Source: Terana coerulea (Eukaryota; Basidiomycota; Agaricomycetes; Polyporales; Phanerochaetaceae). From it: DNA of 64,000 nt. The notes below the pieces were generated by a model, which saw nothing but the letters and a program-made list of their open reading frames with translations, ran no database searches and had not been told where the DNA came from. Positions 1 through 12,200 of the stretch are shown piece by piece. A program made the position numbers and the translations under genes. Within the stretch, counting starts at the first letter, position 1. Each line of letters begins with the position of its first letter. The stretch spans positions 1 to 64,000 of the forward strand of contig JAKOGH010000880.1 of the NCBI GenBank assembly GCA_024811115.1, written 5' to 3'.

Positions 1-1924
1 TCACAGATGAAACCAATCAGCCTTGCTGAAGACGGAATCGGCGCAATCTGCCTTTGCTTGCGCGCCCTGCTTGCGCTTCCTCAGTCCAGTCTGCTCTAGG
101 CACGGCGGGCGAGCTGAGATGCTGGCGTAAATCAGCTCGCTTGCAACGTTGACGCGTTGTTCGAACTGCGATTGAGCCGAGACGCATCAGTCTGCGTTAA
201 TTCTATATTGGTTAGTTGTTGACTGTGACATGGATTAGCCTCTTACCTTCATCCAAGCACGTCAACCACGAGCGGCGACGGCAGGGTGGCTCTGACTTGA
301 TTCGTGGCCGGCTTCCCACCGATTACAGCATGCATCCGTACTAGGTAAGCGTTCCCCAGCCAGGCCGCCGATGAATCTGGCAGCGACGACAGCGCGCAAC
401 GACCCGAGCGCAAGGGTCGGGCCAGGCTTCTAATGCGCAATGTTGACGACTGGCCGCTTGCGTACTGTGCCGCATGCGCGGATCGCAGAGGGCTGGACGT
501 GCGCTCTCCGTGTGCATGTATTCAATTGGATCTGCAGTTCGCTGCCAAATGAGAATAAAACTAATGAGCAGCGGCAAAGCGCAAGCAGACAGGAACCAAG
601 CTCACGGATCAAATCCTTCGGGATTGTGAGGGAATATGCAACGTCGGCCGCAAGCACCTTACGCCCGCTGAAGATGGTGCCTGTGCTCCAAAAAGCAGGC
701 GTTGCGAGGCACAGAGGGCCGCGTGGCAGTAGAAGCGAGCCGCAGGATAGACGGTGACAAACAAGTAGCGCTTCCGCTCTTTCTACTTGCTTGATTGTTG
801 CTACGGGTCCTCGTATATTCTAATCACCCTCGCCGCTAGTTTGGAGACATCTGAACTTGAACACCGCTTGCAGGACTTGGCTAAGTCGGGTTCAGGGAAC
901 TTGAACGACTCGCTCCTGCTTAGGGCACTTATTGCTGCCGCAGGCTAGCCGTCCAGATTCCCATATTCGAGTATCTTCCAGCATGCAGCTTTCGCCAACA
1001 TGTGGGACGAGACGGAGTGTTGGGCCAGTTGACACGGTTGCGGAGGATTGAGCAGGTTGAACGTGAGAGCAGCCCGGAAGCGCTTAGACGCCCGCGTCGA
1101 TTTCGGATCTGGTAATTTGGCTCTTTGTGGCGTCGGCGTTAACCCACCCACGTCGCTTGCTCTCAACCATTGAAACAGACACCTGAGATGGCGTTTTGTT
1201 CACGCGTATCTCCATGTGGCTACGTGTCAGGTTGATGTGAAACTGGACTGCAACTGCAGTGACCGTGGCGACGTGGTTTCTACGAGTGGAAGTCGCCACG
1301 TATACGAGTTTCAAGCTCATTCAATATACCGGAATATTGGCGAAAGCCCAGAGAAGCAAGACGTGTTAACGCAGCTCCGTTTACCTCTCAATTCGCCGGC
1401 TTCGGCCTTCGGCCAATGATTGCGAGGCGGCGAGGGTCCCGGTGGGATGTTATCTGTGAGGGGAGTGCGATCGCGTGTCTGATCCAATGTACGTGCACCG
1501 TGCCCCAGGGTATCCACGACCTCACGCTAAGCTACTGTAGGATCGTCAGAGCGTAGAAAATTGACAAAGACGCGGGGAGTAGTCTCTCGCTGAACGTGGC
1601 GGTGGCAAATGCTTTAGAATACGCCCACTGAACGTCAAGATTGGACGGTGTTTATATCACGATCATGTCGTCTTAGTATTAGGAAGCAGCCGCTGTGGTG
1701 CACATCTCCCTTTTGTGGCTAGTTCAAGAGACTTTGGCTGCGACCATGCCGACGTCTCAAATATCTGGCCTTTGCACCGTCCGTTTGATGCAAGGACTCG
1801 GAGATACCACGGCAGCATCGAAAATCACTTTGCGAAGACCAGACGAACCTGGGACTTGAGTGTGTATTTCTCAGTATAAATGAAGTGAGGGAATGAGCAA
1901 TTACTGCCAAACAGCTGTTCTGAC
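1..1924. other. no gene recognised
   Basis: Open frames here are short, overlap on both strands and show no recognisable domain, conserved motif or credible exon chain. I see no tRNA-like fold, no tandem array and no transposon termini. It may hold regulatory sequence for the small gene that starts at 1925, but nothing specific can be pointed to. Confidence 0.5.
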
Positions 1925-2607
1925 ATGTCTCCTACCTCACGTCGTACCGTCGCATCCATCACGCTCGAAGAGCACGTTCGGCTGCAAGAAGAACTGCTTG
2001 AAGCTCAAAGACAAAAGACAGCGTCGAAGCGGGGCAAGACAGTCACATCCGGTGAGTGCTTGTGTCAATGTTTGCTAGTGCTCAGTCTCTAACTCGAGCA
2101 CTCTGCAGTGACGTCGTATAAAGGTCAAGTCCGCACACTGCGCCGCAGAATTAATCTGCTTGCTGGCCGCCTCTTGTGTACGTCATGCCGTTCGATTAGA
2201 GGCTATGTTGCTGACAACCTGTTTTGGCAGCCGAAGCGTCTGGTGTCCCAAGAAGTCGGATGACCTGGGCCGTGACCTCCTTCGGTGACAACCAGATCAT
2301 CTGGCTTCACAAAGGCCTGACAGTGCGCGGCTGGCCGGCTGACATTGCCTTCGGCAATCCGCAAGACAGCGGGTGCCTCGACGAGCTGAACCGGATTCAC
2401 GCCGGCTTTGAGGGTGGGCGCATCTATTTTGCGAAGCTCACTCGCGCAGAGTCCGACGGACTCGGGCCCAAGGAGTTTTGCCAACGGCACGGCGGTGGGG
2501 CTGTGACAAGCGAGCGGATGCGTTCGTCACGCGTCCGTACCGCCCTCGTGCAACGCGGTCCAGGAGGAAGACACGCCAGGATCACATTAAGACGGCGGAG
2601 ATTGTGA
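1925..2607 (+). CDS. hypothetical protein, three exons, 190 residues
   Basis: I do not recognise this protein. Three exons join in frame with canonical borders: 1925-2051, 2109-2177 and 2231-2607. The introns are 57 and 53 bp and start GTGAGT and GTACGT. Exons 1-2 encode a basic, helical, Glu/Gln/Arg-rich stretch (LEEHVRLQEELLEAQRQK, then VRTLRRRINLLAGRL) that could form a short coiled coil. Exon 3 carries a compact Trp-containing segment (IIWLHKGLTVRGWPADIAF) and ends in an Arg-rich tail. The start was chosen as the first ATG that keeps all three exons open. It stands alone, with the satellite array beginning about 700 bp downstream. The clean phases of both introns are the main reason to believe it is a gene; the function is unknown. 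Confidence 0.55.
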
Positions 2608-3299
2608 TAGAGTCGCCGTAGGCCCTTGATTGGTTACGTAGCTTGCTGTTAATATTGGTGAAATTTTGGCAGGCCTGTGAGTGCTGAGCGCTGAATACTG
2701 AGTACTGAGCATGCCAAAGTGCCACGTGAGGATTTCTCGCACTGTCGTTGATCTTTACCAAAACGGATAGTTGCGTACTGGTAGAACACATTCTTCCAGA
2801 CTTGAAAATTCCTCTCGCCCAGCATCTAAACTGTGGAAAGGCTAATTGGGAGACAGACCATTTGCAGATGATCTGTTTCCCAAATAGTCCAATTTTAGTG
2901 AGATCAATGTGTTCAACGCTGTGATGTAACAGCAATACAATCAAGCGAGCCGTGTGCTTGCAGTGCCCTCAATGTCATTGGCCACTTCGGTACACTTAAG
3001 TGCGCCAAATCTGACCCTGGAGTCCATCAACAGAGCTCAGTGGCAGTGGAGCGGTATCGTCATGGGTGGGATTTTGCCACAGCATTCATTCGCCATCATT
3101 CAACTTCACGTTCAGGCAGGTGAAGCTTTCAACCACCCTGCTGGCCATTTTTATTAATAAGTCCTCGTCCGCACGTCAGGCTATTGATGTTCATTAACAT
3201 TCATTGACCACCCGTACTCTGTTGAAAGCGCATGGAAGGCCGCCCACGTAGTCGCCGTCACTTCTATTTCTCCGTAATGATTGTCGCTAGCGTAAGAGT
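2608..3299. other. intergenic; short degenerate repeat near 2676-2712
   Basis: No coding exon chain is visible. Around 2676-2712 the sequence repeats variants of GTGCTGAGCGCTGA, ATACTGAGTACTGA and GCATG, a small imperfect tandem repeat. The remainder shows nothing I can name. Confidence 0.4.
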
Positions 3300-6200
3300 C
3301 TGGAAAGAAATCAGCACGACGAAGCGGCGCTCAACCAAGCGAAACGCGTACCTTTATCGCCCTTGTAAGCCGCTCTCGCAGACTGAAACGCGTCGGGACC
3401 ATCCCTAAAATTGAGATTCACGGACTCGCAGACCAGCCATAACGCCCGCGGGACCGCGCTGCGAACACCGCCCCAAGATGCTGTCATCCACCCTTGAACC
3501 AACAACTGCCGGACGCCGACGTGACCTTCGATTTGGACTCACTGAGGCCGAGACCGTACGGAGCCACAACCCCCGCGAGACGTAGCCGCGAGCGCGGCCC
3601 TTGACATCCATCAGCTCAGTCTAAATTCACACCGCCGTCGGCTGGGCACGGTTTTCTACACAAGCGAAATGAGTGTGGTCCAGCGGCACGCGCACCGGAC
3701 GAAGCACGCACCCCAAAGTTGCATTGCAAACTCGCCGTCATCGCTGGCGAGGTACGCGGGTAGGACGGCGTCGAAGCCGACTCGGAGTCGACATTCAGGG
3801 GTTCCGAGTCCATACGGAGCCACCACGCTGGCGGGATGTAGCCGCGAATACCGCTCTGAGATGTCGCTGCCACCCAGTCTCGACGAGTGCTCGTTCTCGA
3901 GTGCGTAGGCGCGATCGTGAAGTCAACATTTACGGACTCCGAGTCCACACGGAGCCATAACGCTGGCGGGACAGAGCCGCGAATGCCGCTCTCGAACACC
4001 CCAGCCGCCTGTTCTTGACGTGTTCCCATGCTTACGCGCGTCGGGCACCATCGCGTAGTTGATACCCAGGTACTCCAAGGCCGTATAGAGCCACAGCGCC
4101 CGCGAGCTGCAGCCGCAAGTGTCGTTACAGGAGACCCACGCAACCAAGCCTCGGCCCGTTCCCAGCCTTGCGCATTTTGGCACCATCGCGAGGCCGACAT
4201 TCTGGGACTACGAGGCCATACGGAGCCATCACGCCCGCGGGATGCAGATGCGAGGGCTGTCGCGAGATGCTGTCACCGCCCGCTCTTGACCAGTCGCTGG
4301 GCTAGAGTGTGTCGGCCCCATCGTGACGTCCCAATCCAGAGACTACAACGCCGTACCAAGCGAAATGTGTGCCTGTATTGCCCTTGCTAGCCGCTCCCGC
4401 AGATAGAAACGCGTCGAGGCCATCCCTGAAGTCGAAATTCAGGGGCTTGCAGACCAGTCATAACGTCCGCGGGACCAAGCTGCAAACGCTGTCGCGAGAT
4501 ACGGTCATCCGTCCGCGAGCCGACAACGCCGGGTGCCGGCTTAGACCCACGGAGGTCGAGACCGTACGGAGCCACGATCCCCGCGAGATGTAGCCGCGAG
4601 GCCGCCCCCGAAAAGTCTCAGCTCAGTCCATGTTCACGCCGCTGTCAACTCGGCACGGTGTTCTACACAAGCGAAAATCAGCGCGGTCCAGCGGCACACA
4701 CACCAAGCGAAGCACGTACATCGAAGTCGCATACTCGCCGTCGTCGCAGACCAGGTCCGCGGGTAGGATAGTGTCGCAGTGTCGAAGCCAACTCGGAGTC
4801 AAAATCCACGCGGCTCGAGCCCGTACGGAGCCACCATGCTGGCGGGATGCAGCGGCGAATACCGCTCTGAGATGCCGCAGCTGCTCGCTCTCGGCAAAGC
4901 CCACTCTCGAGTATGCCGGCACAGTCTTGAAGTCGAAATTTAGGGACTCCGAGTCCATACGGAGCCATAACGTTGGCGGGAAGGAGCCGCGAATACCGCC
5001 CCGAGATGTGGCCGCTCCCCGTGTTTGACGAGTGCCCAGGCTCATGCCCGTCCGCACGATCGCGAAGCAGAAATCCAGGGACCCCGAGCCCGTACGGAGC
5101 CGCCACGCTTGCGGGATGCAGCCGCGAATGCCGCTCTCGGACACCCCAGCCGCCTGTTCTTGACGTGTTCCCATGCTTACGCGCGTCGGGCACCATCGCG
5201 TAGTTGATACCCAGAAGGCTGTATAGAGCCACAGCGCCCGCGAGATGCAGCCGCAAGTGTTGCTACGGGAGACCCACGCAATCAGGCCTCGATCCGTTTC
5301 TGGCCTCGCGCACTTTGGCACCATCGCAAGGCCAAAAGTCAGGGACTCTGAGCCCATACGGAGCCACCACGGTACAGATGCGCTGACGTGAGATGCTGTC
5401 GCCGCCCGCTCTTGACGAGTCGCTAGGTTGGGATGCGTCGGCCCCATCGTGACGTCCTAATCCAGAGACTACAACGCCGTACCAAGCGAAATACGTGCCT
5501 GTATCGCTCTTGCTAGCCGCTGCTGCAGACTGAAACGCGTCGAAGCCATTCCTGAAGTTGAAATTCATCCACATAGCGTCCGTGGGACCGAGCTGCGAAG
5601 GCCAGCCGACAACTGTCGGATGCCGATTTAGACTCATGCAGGCCGAGATCGTACGGACCCACGATTCCTGCGAGATGTAGCCGCAAGGGCCGCCCCCGAA
5701 ACAATTCAGCTCAGTCCAAGTCACATCACTGTCATCTGTGCATGGTGTTCTACACGAGCGAAAATTAGTGCAGTCCAGCAGCACGTACACCAAGCGAAGT
5801 ACGTACATCGTCGTCGCAAACTCGCCGTCGTCGCTGGCCAGGTCCGCGGGTAGGACAGCGTCGCAGTGTCGAAGCCAACTCGGAGTCGAAATCCACACAG
5901 ATCTAGTCCGTACGGAGCCACCACGCTGGCGGGATGGCGCCGCGAATACCGCCCCGAGATGCGGCCGCTCCCGTGTTTGACGAGTGCCCATTCTCGAGCC
6001 CGTCGGCGCGATCATGAAGTCAACATTCAGGGTCTTCGAGTTCGCACGGAGCCACCACGCTGGCGGGATGCAACCGCGAATGCCGCTTTCGGACACCCCA
6101 ACGCTTGTTCTTGACATGTGCCCAGGCTCATGCCCATCGGCACCATCGCGGAGCAGAAATCCAGGGACCCCGAGCCCGTACGGAGCCGCCACGCTTGCGG

Positions 6201-6895
6201 GATGCAGCCGCGAGTACCGCTCTGAGACGCCGTCGCAGCCCGTTGCCGACCGCTTCTCGAGCGAGAGGTCGTTTACATCATCCTCAAGTCGATTTCTGCG
6301 GGCTCTGAGTCCATACGGAGCCATAATGCCCGCGGGACGCCGCCGCGAGTGCCGCGCTCGGATACCCCAGCCGCCTGTTCTCGGTGCACTCCCAGGCGCA
6401 TGCACGTCGGCGCGATCGCGAAGGTGAAAGCCAGGGACTCCGAGTCCGCACGGAGCCACCATGCTCGCGGGATGCAGCCGCGAGTGCCGCTCTGAGGTGC
6501 TCCCGCCGCTCGTTGTTGCCAGGCTCCCAGGCAGGAGTGTGTCGATACCAGCTCCAGGTTCATGTTCACGGGCCTTGAGACCACACGGAGCCACCACGCC
6601 CGCGAGACGCTGCCGCGAGTGCCGCAACGAGCCACCCACGCCGTCACGTCTCGACGCGTTCCCAGGCGCGCGCACTTCGGCGCCGTCGCATAGTCCGAAT
6701 CCAGGGGCTCCGAGTCCATACGGAGCCACCACGCCCGCGGGATGCAGCCGCGAGTGCCGCCGCGAGACGCCGTCGCTGCCTGCTCTCGACGAGCCACCAG
6801 GATGGCGCGTGTCGACCCCAGCGTGACGGCCAAATCCAGAGACGGCGGCCCCATACGGAGCCACCACGTCTGCGAGATGCAGGCGCGAGCCCCGC
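3300..6895. repeat. GC-rich ~133-bp satellite with higher-order structure
   Basis: A core motif reading ACGGAGCCACCACGC then GCGGGATGCAGCCGCGA recurs at about 3816, 3951, 4087, 4218, 4564, 4826, 4958, 5091, 5222, 5357, 5654, 5911, 6045, 6178, 6311, 6448, 6581, 6717 and 6849. Adjacent copies are 131-137 bp apart. Other segments recur at a longer interval: the motif AAGCGAAA followed by GCCGC lies near 3336, 4347 and 5481, so groups of about eight monomers form a 1.0-1.13-kb higher-order unit. Long open frames on both strands (one of 534 codons at 5263-6867 on minus) come from the stop-poor GC-rich monomer; 133 is not divisible by 3, so no frame encodes a stable peptide repeat. I read it as noncoding satellite DNA. 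Confidence 0.85.
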
Positions 6896-7059
6896 CCGGC
6901 CGTCGACCTTCTTCCTCTCGTGCGTGCCCGATGGCTTCATGGCCGGCATCCTGCCGCCGAACGGTACGTCGCAGTCCAGACGCTGCATTGTGTTCGCTGC
7001 TGACGCCGCGGTGCGCATCGCACAGACACACTCTATCCACATCCGGCGACCAACGTCGG

Positions 7060-8830
7060 CGAAGCGTGGCGGCCGTCAAGCAGTGTGAAGGGGCGGGTCC
7101 CCTGGGGAGCTGTGCGGCGGCGAGCGAGGGGCTGGCGGAGCTGGCAGCACGGTTCTCCTGGGGTGCGCCAGGACGCGCAGTGCCGCGGCCGCGTGTGTGG
7201 ATCGGGTCGCGCAGGTCGCAGCCTCGCCATGGGCCGGCGGTCGGCGGCGGGGACGCACGAGCACGCACGGACGTCGCCCGGCAGCCGCACGGAGGTCGTT
7301 CGACGCCCCACCTGCGTTCGTGACGGCTGGCACGGGACGTGCAGGGCGTCGGCGGGACGGTGCCGTCGAGGCGGGTTGCATGCCTGGTGTACCGCCACGG
7401 CGGGCTGATAGGGCGACCCAGATCGCAAAGACGCTATGTGTCGCCGTCCGCCGGGCGAGATGGGTGGAATGGGGCAGCCCGACGGGGCGAGCGAGGGAGG
7501 CATGCTGCGCGCGCTGAGGGCAACGCGACGTCGGCGAGCGGCGAGCGGCGAGCGGGAGGACGAAGATGTCTTCGCAGCGGCAGAAGCGAGGGGCGTCCGC
7601 GTGCGATAGAGGCTGTCCCGTCATGGTATGTCCCATCGTTGAGGTGTCGGCCTTCCGCTTGATGATGGGGTCGCGAGGATCGCAAAGACACAACAGATCG
7701 TCGTCCGCCGGCCGACCACTTTCAACACAGCCCTCTTCCGGCGGTCATTGTGTCGTTGGGATGCGTCGAGGTACGTTGTTTTCGTGCACCCACATCGCCT
7801 TCCTGTCTGACCGACTGCCCAGATTGCGATGACACTATAGAAATGCGTCCGGCGACCGAGGTCGCGGCGCCAGGCGGTCGGTGCCCTTGCGTTCGGGGGT
7901 GGCAGCGTGCGGGGCCATGTTCGGGAGCCAAGACGGGGGTCGACGCGACCACGGCGGCGCAGCGTCAAGGCGTCCGGGCGGAGAGACGTTCTTGAGGTGG
8001 ATACCGCCATCCCGTCGCATAGCCGCGTGCTTGACGGACTGCGCGTGTGCAACGGCAGTATGGCCGCTACATCTCGACGCCGTCGCGGCGGACGGCGTGT
8101 CTCGCCGCCCTTGCATCCTCTTCTTGTGCAACTCGGACGACGTCCTGAGGCAGCCATCAGCACCGTGTCAGAAGAAACGGATCGCACGAAAGCCGACGCA
8201 CGACGCGCGAAGTCAGGGTCGCATACCGGCGGCGATTAGGCGCGCGTACAGCGAAGACACTACAGAACGCCGTCCCGCGAGCGAGGGGTCGCGGAAGTGC
8301 GTCTGCGAGAACTACCGATGCATCAGCAAGCTGTCGAAGCAAAGAGGAGAGCGCAGAGGGCGCACGAGATGCATCATCCCGGAGGCAGCCGTTTGACAAA
8401 GTGGGCATGTATCGAGCGCCGGCGAGCGAGACCGCGGGCGGGCGGTGTGGCGACTTTGTGCGTGGGCCGTTGCGTCTGCGTGTGTGCGTCCTGCAACGGA
8501 GACCACGACGGAGCGGGCTTGGGGCGGGGTTCTGGCCGAATCCGCGCAAACGGGTAAGCACACATGCAAAGCGGTCAGTCTGCATTCAAGCTCACCCAAC
8601 GTCGAGGACAGATCCCCAGAACGGTCCCACCTGCACGCGCGAAGCTCAAACCGCGGGCAGAATGGCGCGAGACGACAGAAGGCCGTCCCGCGAGCGAAGC
8701 GCGTCCGCGACAGCCATGTTCCCGCCTGCATACAGTCAGCACACGGGCAGACCGCGGTGTGCCAAGGACGCACCTGCAGCGCGCGATTCCGCCGGAGGAG
8801 CACGTCCCACATGACCAGCGCCGTCGCGTC
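7060..8830. repeat. GC-rich stretch with degenerate dispersed repeats, no gene
   Basis: Variants of a motif like ATCGCAAAGACAC followed 10-20 bases later by CGTCCGCCGGGCGA appear near 7420, 7675 and 7818, and related forms near 8250 and 8660. The spacing (143-415 bp) is irregular. Both strands are full of overlapping open frames, as expected for stop-poor GC-rich DNA, but none has a recognisable domain. It may be an older, more decayed repeat array adjoining the 133-bp satellite. Confidence 0.4.
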
Positions 8831-8984
8831 CTGACCGTAGAATAGCGTTGGAGTCCCGATGGCGGCGAGAGGAGTGCACAGCGAAGGAGGCCGGAGCCGA
8901 GAGAGCGCGATGGCAGGGAAGCGTGGTCGCGGCGAGGACACGCGTGCCATGCGCACTGCGTCATCCCTGCGTCATCGTAGTTGC

Positions 8985-9075
8985 ATTGTAGCACCCAGAA
9001 TGCTCCCCTGTATCACTGTACTACCCACAATGCTCCCTGTGTCATTGTACTAGCCAGAATGTAGTACCCAGAATG
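8985..9075. repeat. short tandem repeat, about 30-bp unit
   Basis: Three to four imperfect copies of a unit containing CCCAGAATGCTCCC and TCATTGTACTA occur back to back. The run lies just upstream of the MSH3 gene; no function is suggested by the sequence. Confidence 0.55.
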
Positions 9076-9291
9076 CTCCCTGACGAGTGCAAGTAGTTCG
9101 AGCCGATTGCCGGCCAGAGGGCGAAGCTACGGAGGGAACAACCATCGCAGACGCCCTGTCGTGATCAGCCGGGGACACGTCACGGCACGCGTTACATCGC
9201 GCGGCGTGGGGCTCACACCGTTCCGTGTCACGCTCATTAGCAGGCTGCCTCCTCCCCTCTCTGCTTTCTGTCCACGCGTGACACATACACT

Positions 9292-12200
9292 ATGCCAACT
9301 CCGACGAAACATAAAACAAAAGTCCGCCGGGGCGAGCGAAGGAACACAAGCCGTCCTCTCCTCCTACTTCTCATCCAGCCCAAAGTCTTCGCCGCTCCGC
9401 CCATCCCACAACCAACCGCGCGGCCAGCGCAGGGAGCGGTCACCTGTAGTCGACCTCACAGCCGACTCAGGCTCGGACAGCGAGCTATGGGCACAGGTCG
9501 CAGAGGCAGAGGGCAGAGAGCCCCCTCCCGAAGAAGCGAAAGGTCAGCGAGGTGCCCGCACGGGCGAGTGGTCGTCACACAGCGGATGAGAGGTCAAAAC
9601 CGGATTCTCGACCAGCACCGCCAGAAAACGCTTTGGAAAACAATTCATCCATAGCTCAGTACCGATTTGACACCGCTGCGTCTGGCAGCACGTCGACGTC
9701 CCACCAGCCGGATGGCGACGTAGCGCGCAAACGGTTTCACGACCGCGCGAAGCGCATACTTCTCGGGGACAACAACGTCCTCAGAGCGACACCTACAAGC
9801 GGAAGCCGCCGACCTCGGACCGCCCTAGCGACGATGAAGATGCCGATGAAGATGTAGATGAGGTTGGAGAGGCAGCTGAGAGCCAAGCCGGGAAGATGTC
9901 GTACGAGGAGCTCATGGCGAACTTCAACAAGAGCAACGCTTCCGCAAAGGGCAAGGGTAAAGGAAAGCCAAGGCGAAAGGGAAGGACGCTGGCCCTAGTC
10001 AATCCCGGAGAGCAGGAACGAAGAAGGCTGTCGAAATTGGACCTAGTGGCAAGGCCTACACACCATTGGAGCTCCAGGTACGTCGTTTCTCTGAGTGCTT
10101 TTATGGACGCCGTACCTGACACGTCGTTCGCGATTAGGTAAAGGAGCTCAAGAAGAGGCATCCCAAGATGCTGCTCATGTTCGAAGTCGGATACAAGTTC
10201 TACTTCTACGAAGAGGACGCTCAGGTATGGCCACTTCGCCCTCCCATTCTAATGGAAATCTGACTCATAATAACTCCTGAATGTTTCCCATGCAGATTGT
10301 TGCAAAGCTTCTCGGCATTGTCTGCTATGCCAAGCGGAACTTACGAATGGCCGGCTTTCCCGTGCATCGGCGGGAGGTGCACCTAAAGAAGTGCGTTGCA
10401 CCACAGATTTTCTCCCCGGATCTCACGACTGACCATACTTAACGTTGGCAGATTGCTCTCGCAGGGATATAAAGTCGGCGTCGTGACACAGACAGAGACC
10501 GCCGCGCTTAAGAAGGTGGGCGAGACGCGGAACGAGCTGTTCGACCGGCAGATCACCTCATTATACACCGCCGCTACGTACGTCCTTCCCTTGCCGCTGT
10601 CTTGGATCCTGCTCATAAGAAATTTTAGGTACGTCGACGAGCTCACGTCGGTTGACATATCGTCGGCTGGATCTCCGCCGCTCGTCTGCATCACCGAGAA
10701 GCGTCAGGGCACCAGCACAGATGCGAAGGTGGAAGTTGCGCTGGTGAGCATCTGCGCTGCGACAGGAGAAGTCATGTGGGACTTGTTCGATGGTCAGTCG
10801 ACTCCGACAGTCTTCACATATAACAAGGGAAAGCTGATGAATAACTTTAGACAACCATATGCGTACGGAGCTGGAGGTACGTGTGTATAAAGAGAGAGAA
10901 GGGACTGGCAGACTCAACGAAAATACTAGACCAGGCTGGTGCATATCACGCCTGCGGAGCTGCTCCTACCCACTGAGGGACTGAGCAAGGCGACGGAGAA
11001 TATGCTCGCGCATTACACCGAGTACGTCGCTCTGGCTGCGCAGACCATGTCGGCATTCCTGACGGGCGACTTGCGCCATGCTGCAGGCACGGGCACTCGG
11101 AGCACAAGGTCCGTGTGGAACGGTTCGAGTGTGTCATGGGGTACACGGAAGCGTTCGACTACGTCACGAAGTTCTACGCTGAGAAAAGCAAGGACGCGAC
11201 GTTGGACGGCGCGTCCTCTCAGCCCTCCGTGGAAGCATCGGGCTCTGGCTCGTCAACCCAAGCTGACGATGGTAAGTATTCGTCTTTTCCCCCGTTTAGT
11301 CCAATAATTTACGATCCGTTCAGATAATCAAGAACAACAGCACACCGCCGTTGTCCCTGCGCTCGCGGCCTTTCCGCGGGCTGTGCTCGCTTGCGCTCGC
11401 GCAACTCGTGCGCTACCTCTCCGGGTTCGATGTCGCCGGACGCCCTTTTGCAGACACGTTTCTTCACGCGCTTTACCGAACGGACGTGCATGTTACTTAA
11501 CGGGAATACCGTCACAAATCTGTGCGTCCTTCCGCGCTCTTCTATTTTGCCTGCATTGGGAAAGTTCTAACACGGGCGTATGCAGCGAGATTTATAGAAA
11601 CGAGACAGACTACACGAAGTATGGCTCGCTACTATGGGTGCTTGACCACACAACCACCAAGTTCGGGGCGCGGCTGCTGAGAGAATGGATCGGACGGCCG
11701 CTGGTGGATAAGGCGTGCGCTAACTTCCACATCTCGTCATTGAATACACATTCACAACTGCCTGGGATATTCAGGGCCTTGACGGCGCGCACGGACGCTA
11801 TTGCCGAGATTCTCGACACGCACAGCCCAGCCCTGACCGTGCTCCGCGCACTCCTGCGCGGCCTACCGGACCTTGCGCGCGGGCTGTCGCGGATCCAGTA
11901 CGGAAAGGTACTAAAATCCCTCGCTGACTGTATCTTAGGACGGCGTTGTTAATATGTTTGTCAGTGTACCCCGCAAGAGCTCGCAACGCTCCTACCGGCG
12001 TTTGCCAAGATCGGCAACGCGTTCCACCCATCGCGCCTCCCCGCTTCGCAGCTGTCGGCCTCACAAGCATCGCAGTCGACGTCGTCCTCCCAGGTACCCG
12101 CACCGTTTGAGTCACCGGTGCTGAACGACGTAATTGCGGCGCTGCCGAGGCTAAAGGCGCCGATAGATGAGCTCCTGAATGCGGTGGACTTGAAGATGGC

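Noticed and set aside
3400..7300. Long open frames (up to 534 codons) with repeated peptides such as APYGLG and WWLRMDSE, as a repeat protein gene
   Set aside because: They coincide with the 133-bp satellite, occur on both strands and in all frames, and the repeat length is not divisible by three, so no constant peptide repeat exists.
3300..8830. CRISPR array or rDNA spacer
   Set aside because: Repeats are directly adjacent without unique spacers, the genome is fungal, and no rRNA sequence is present nearby.
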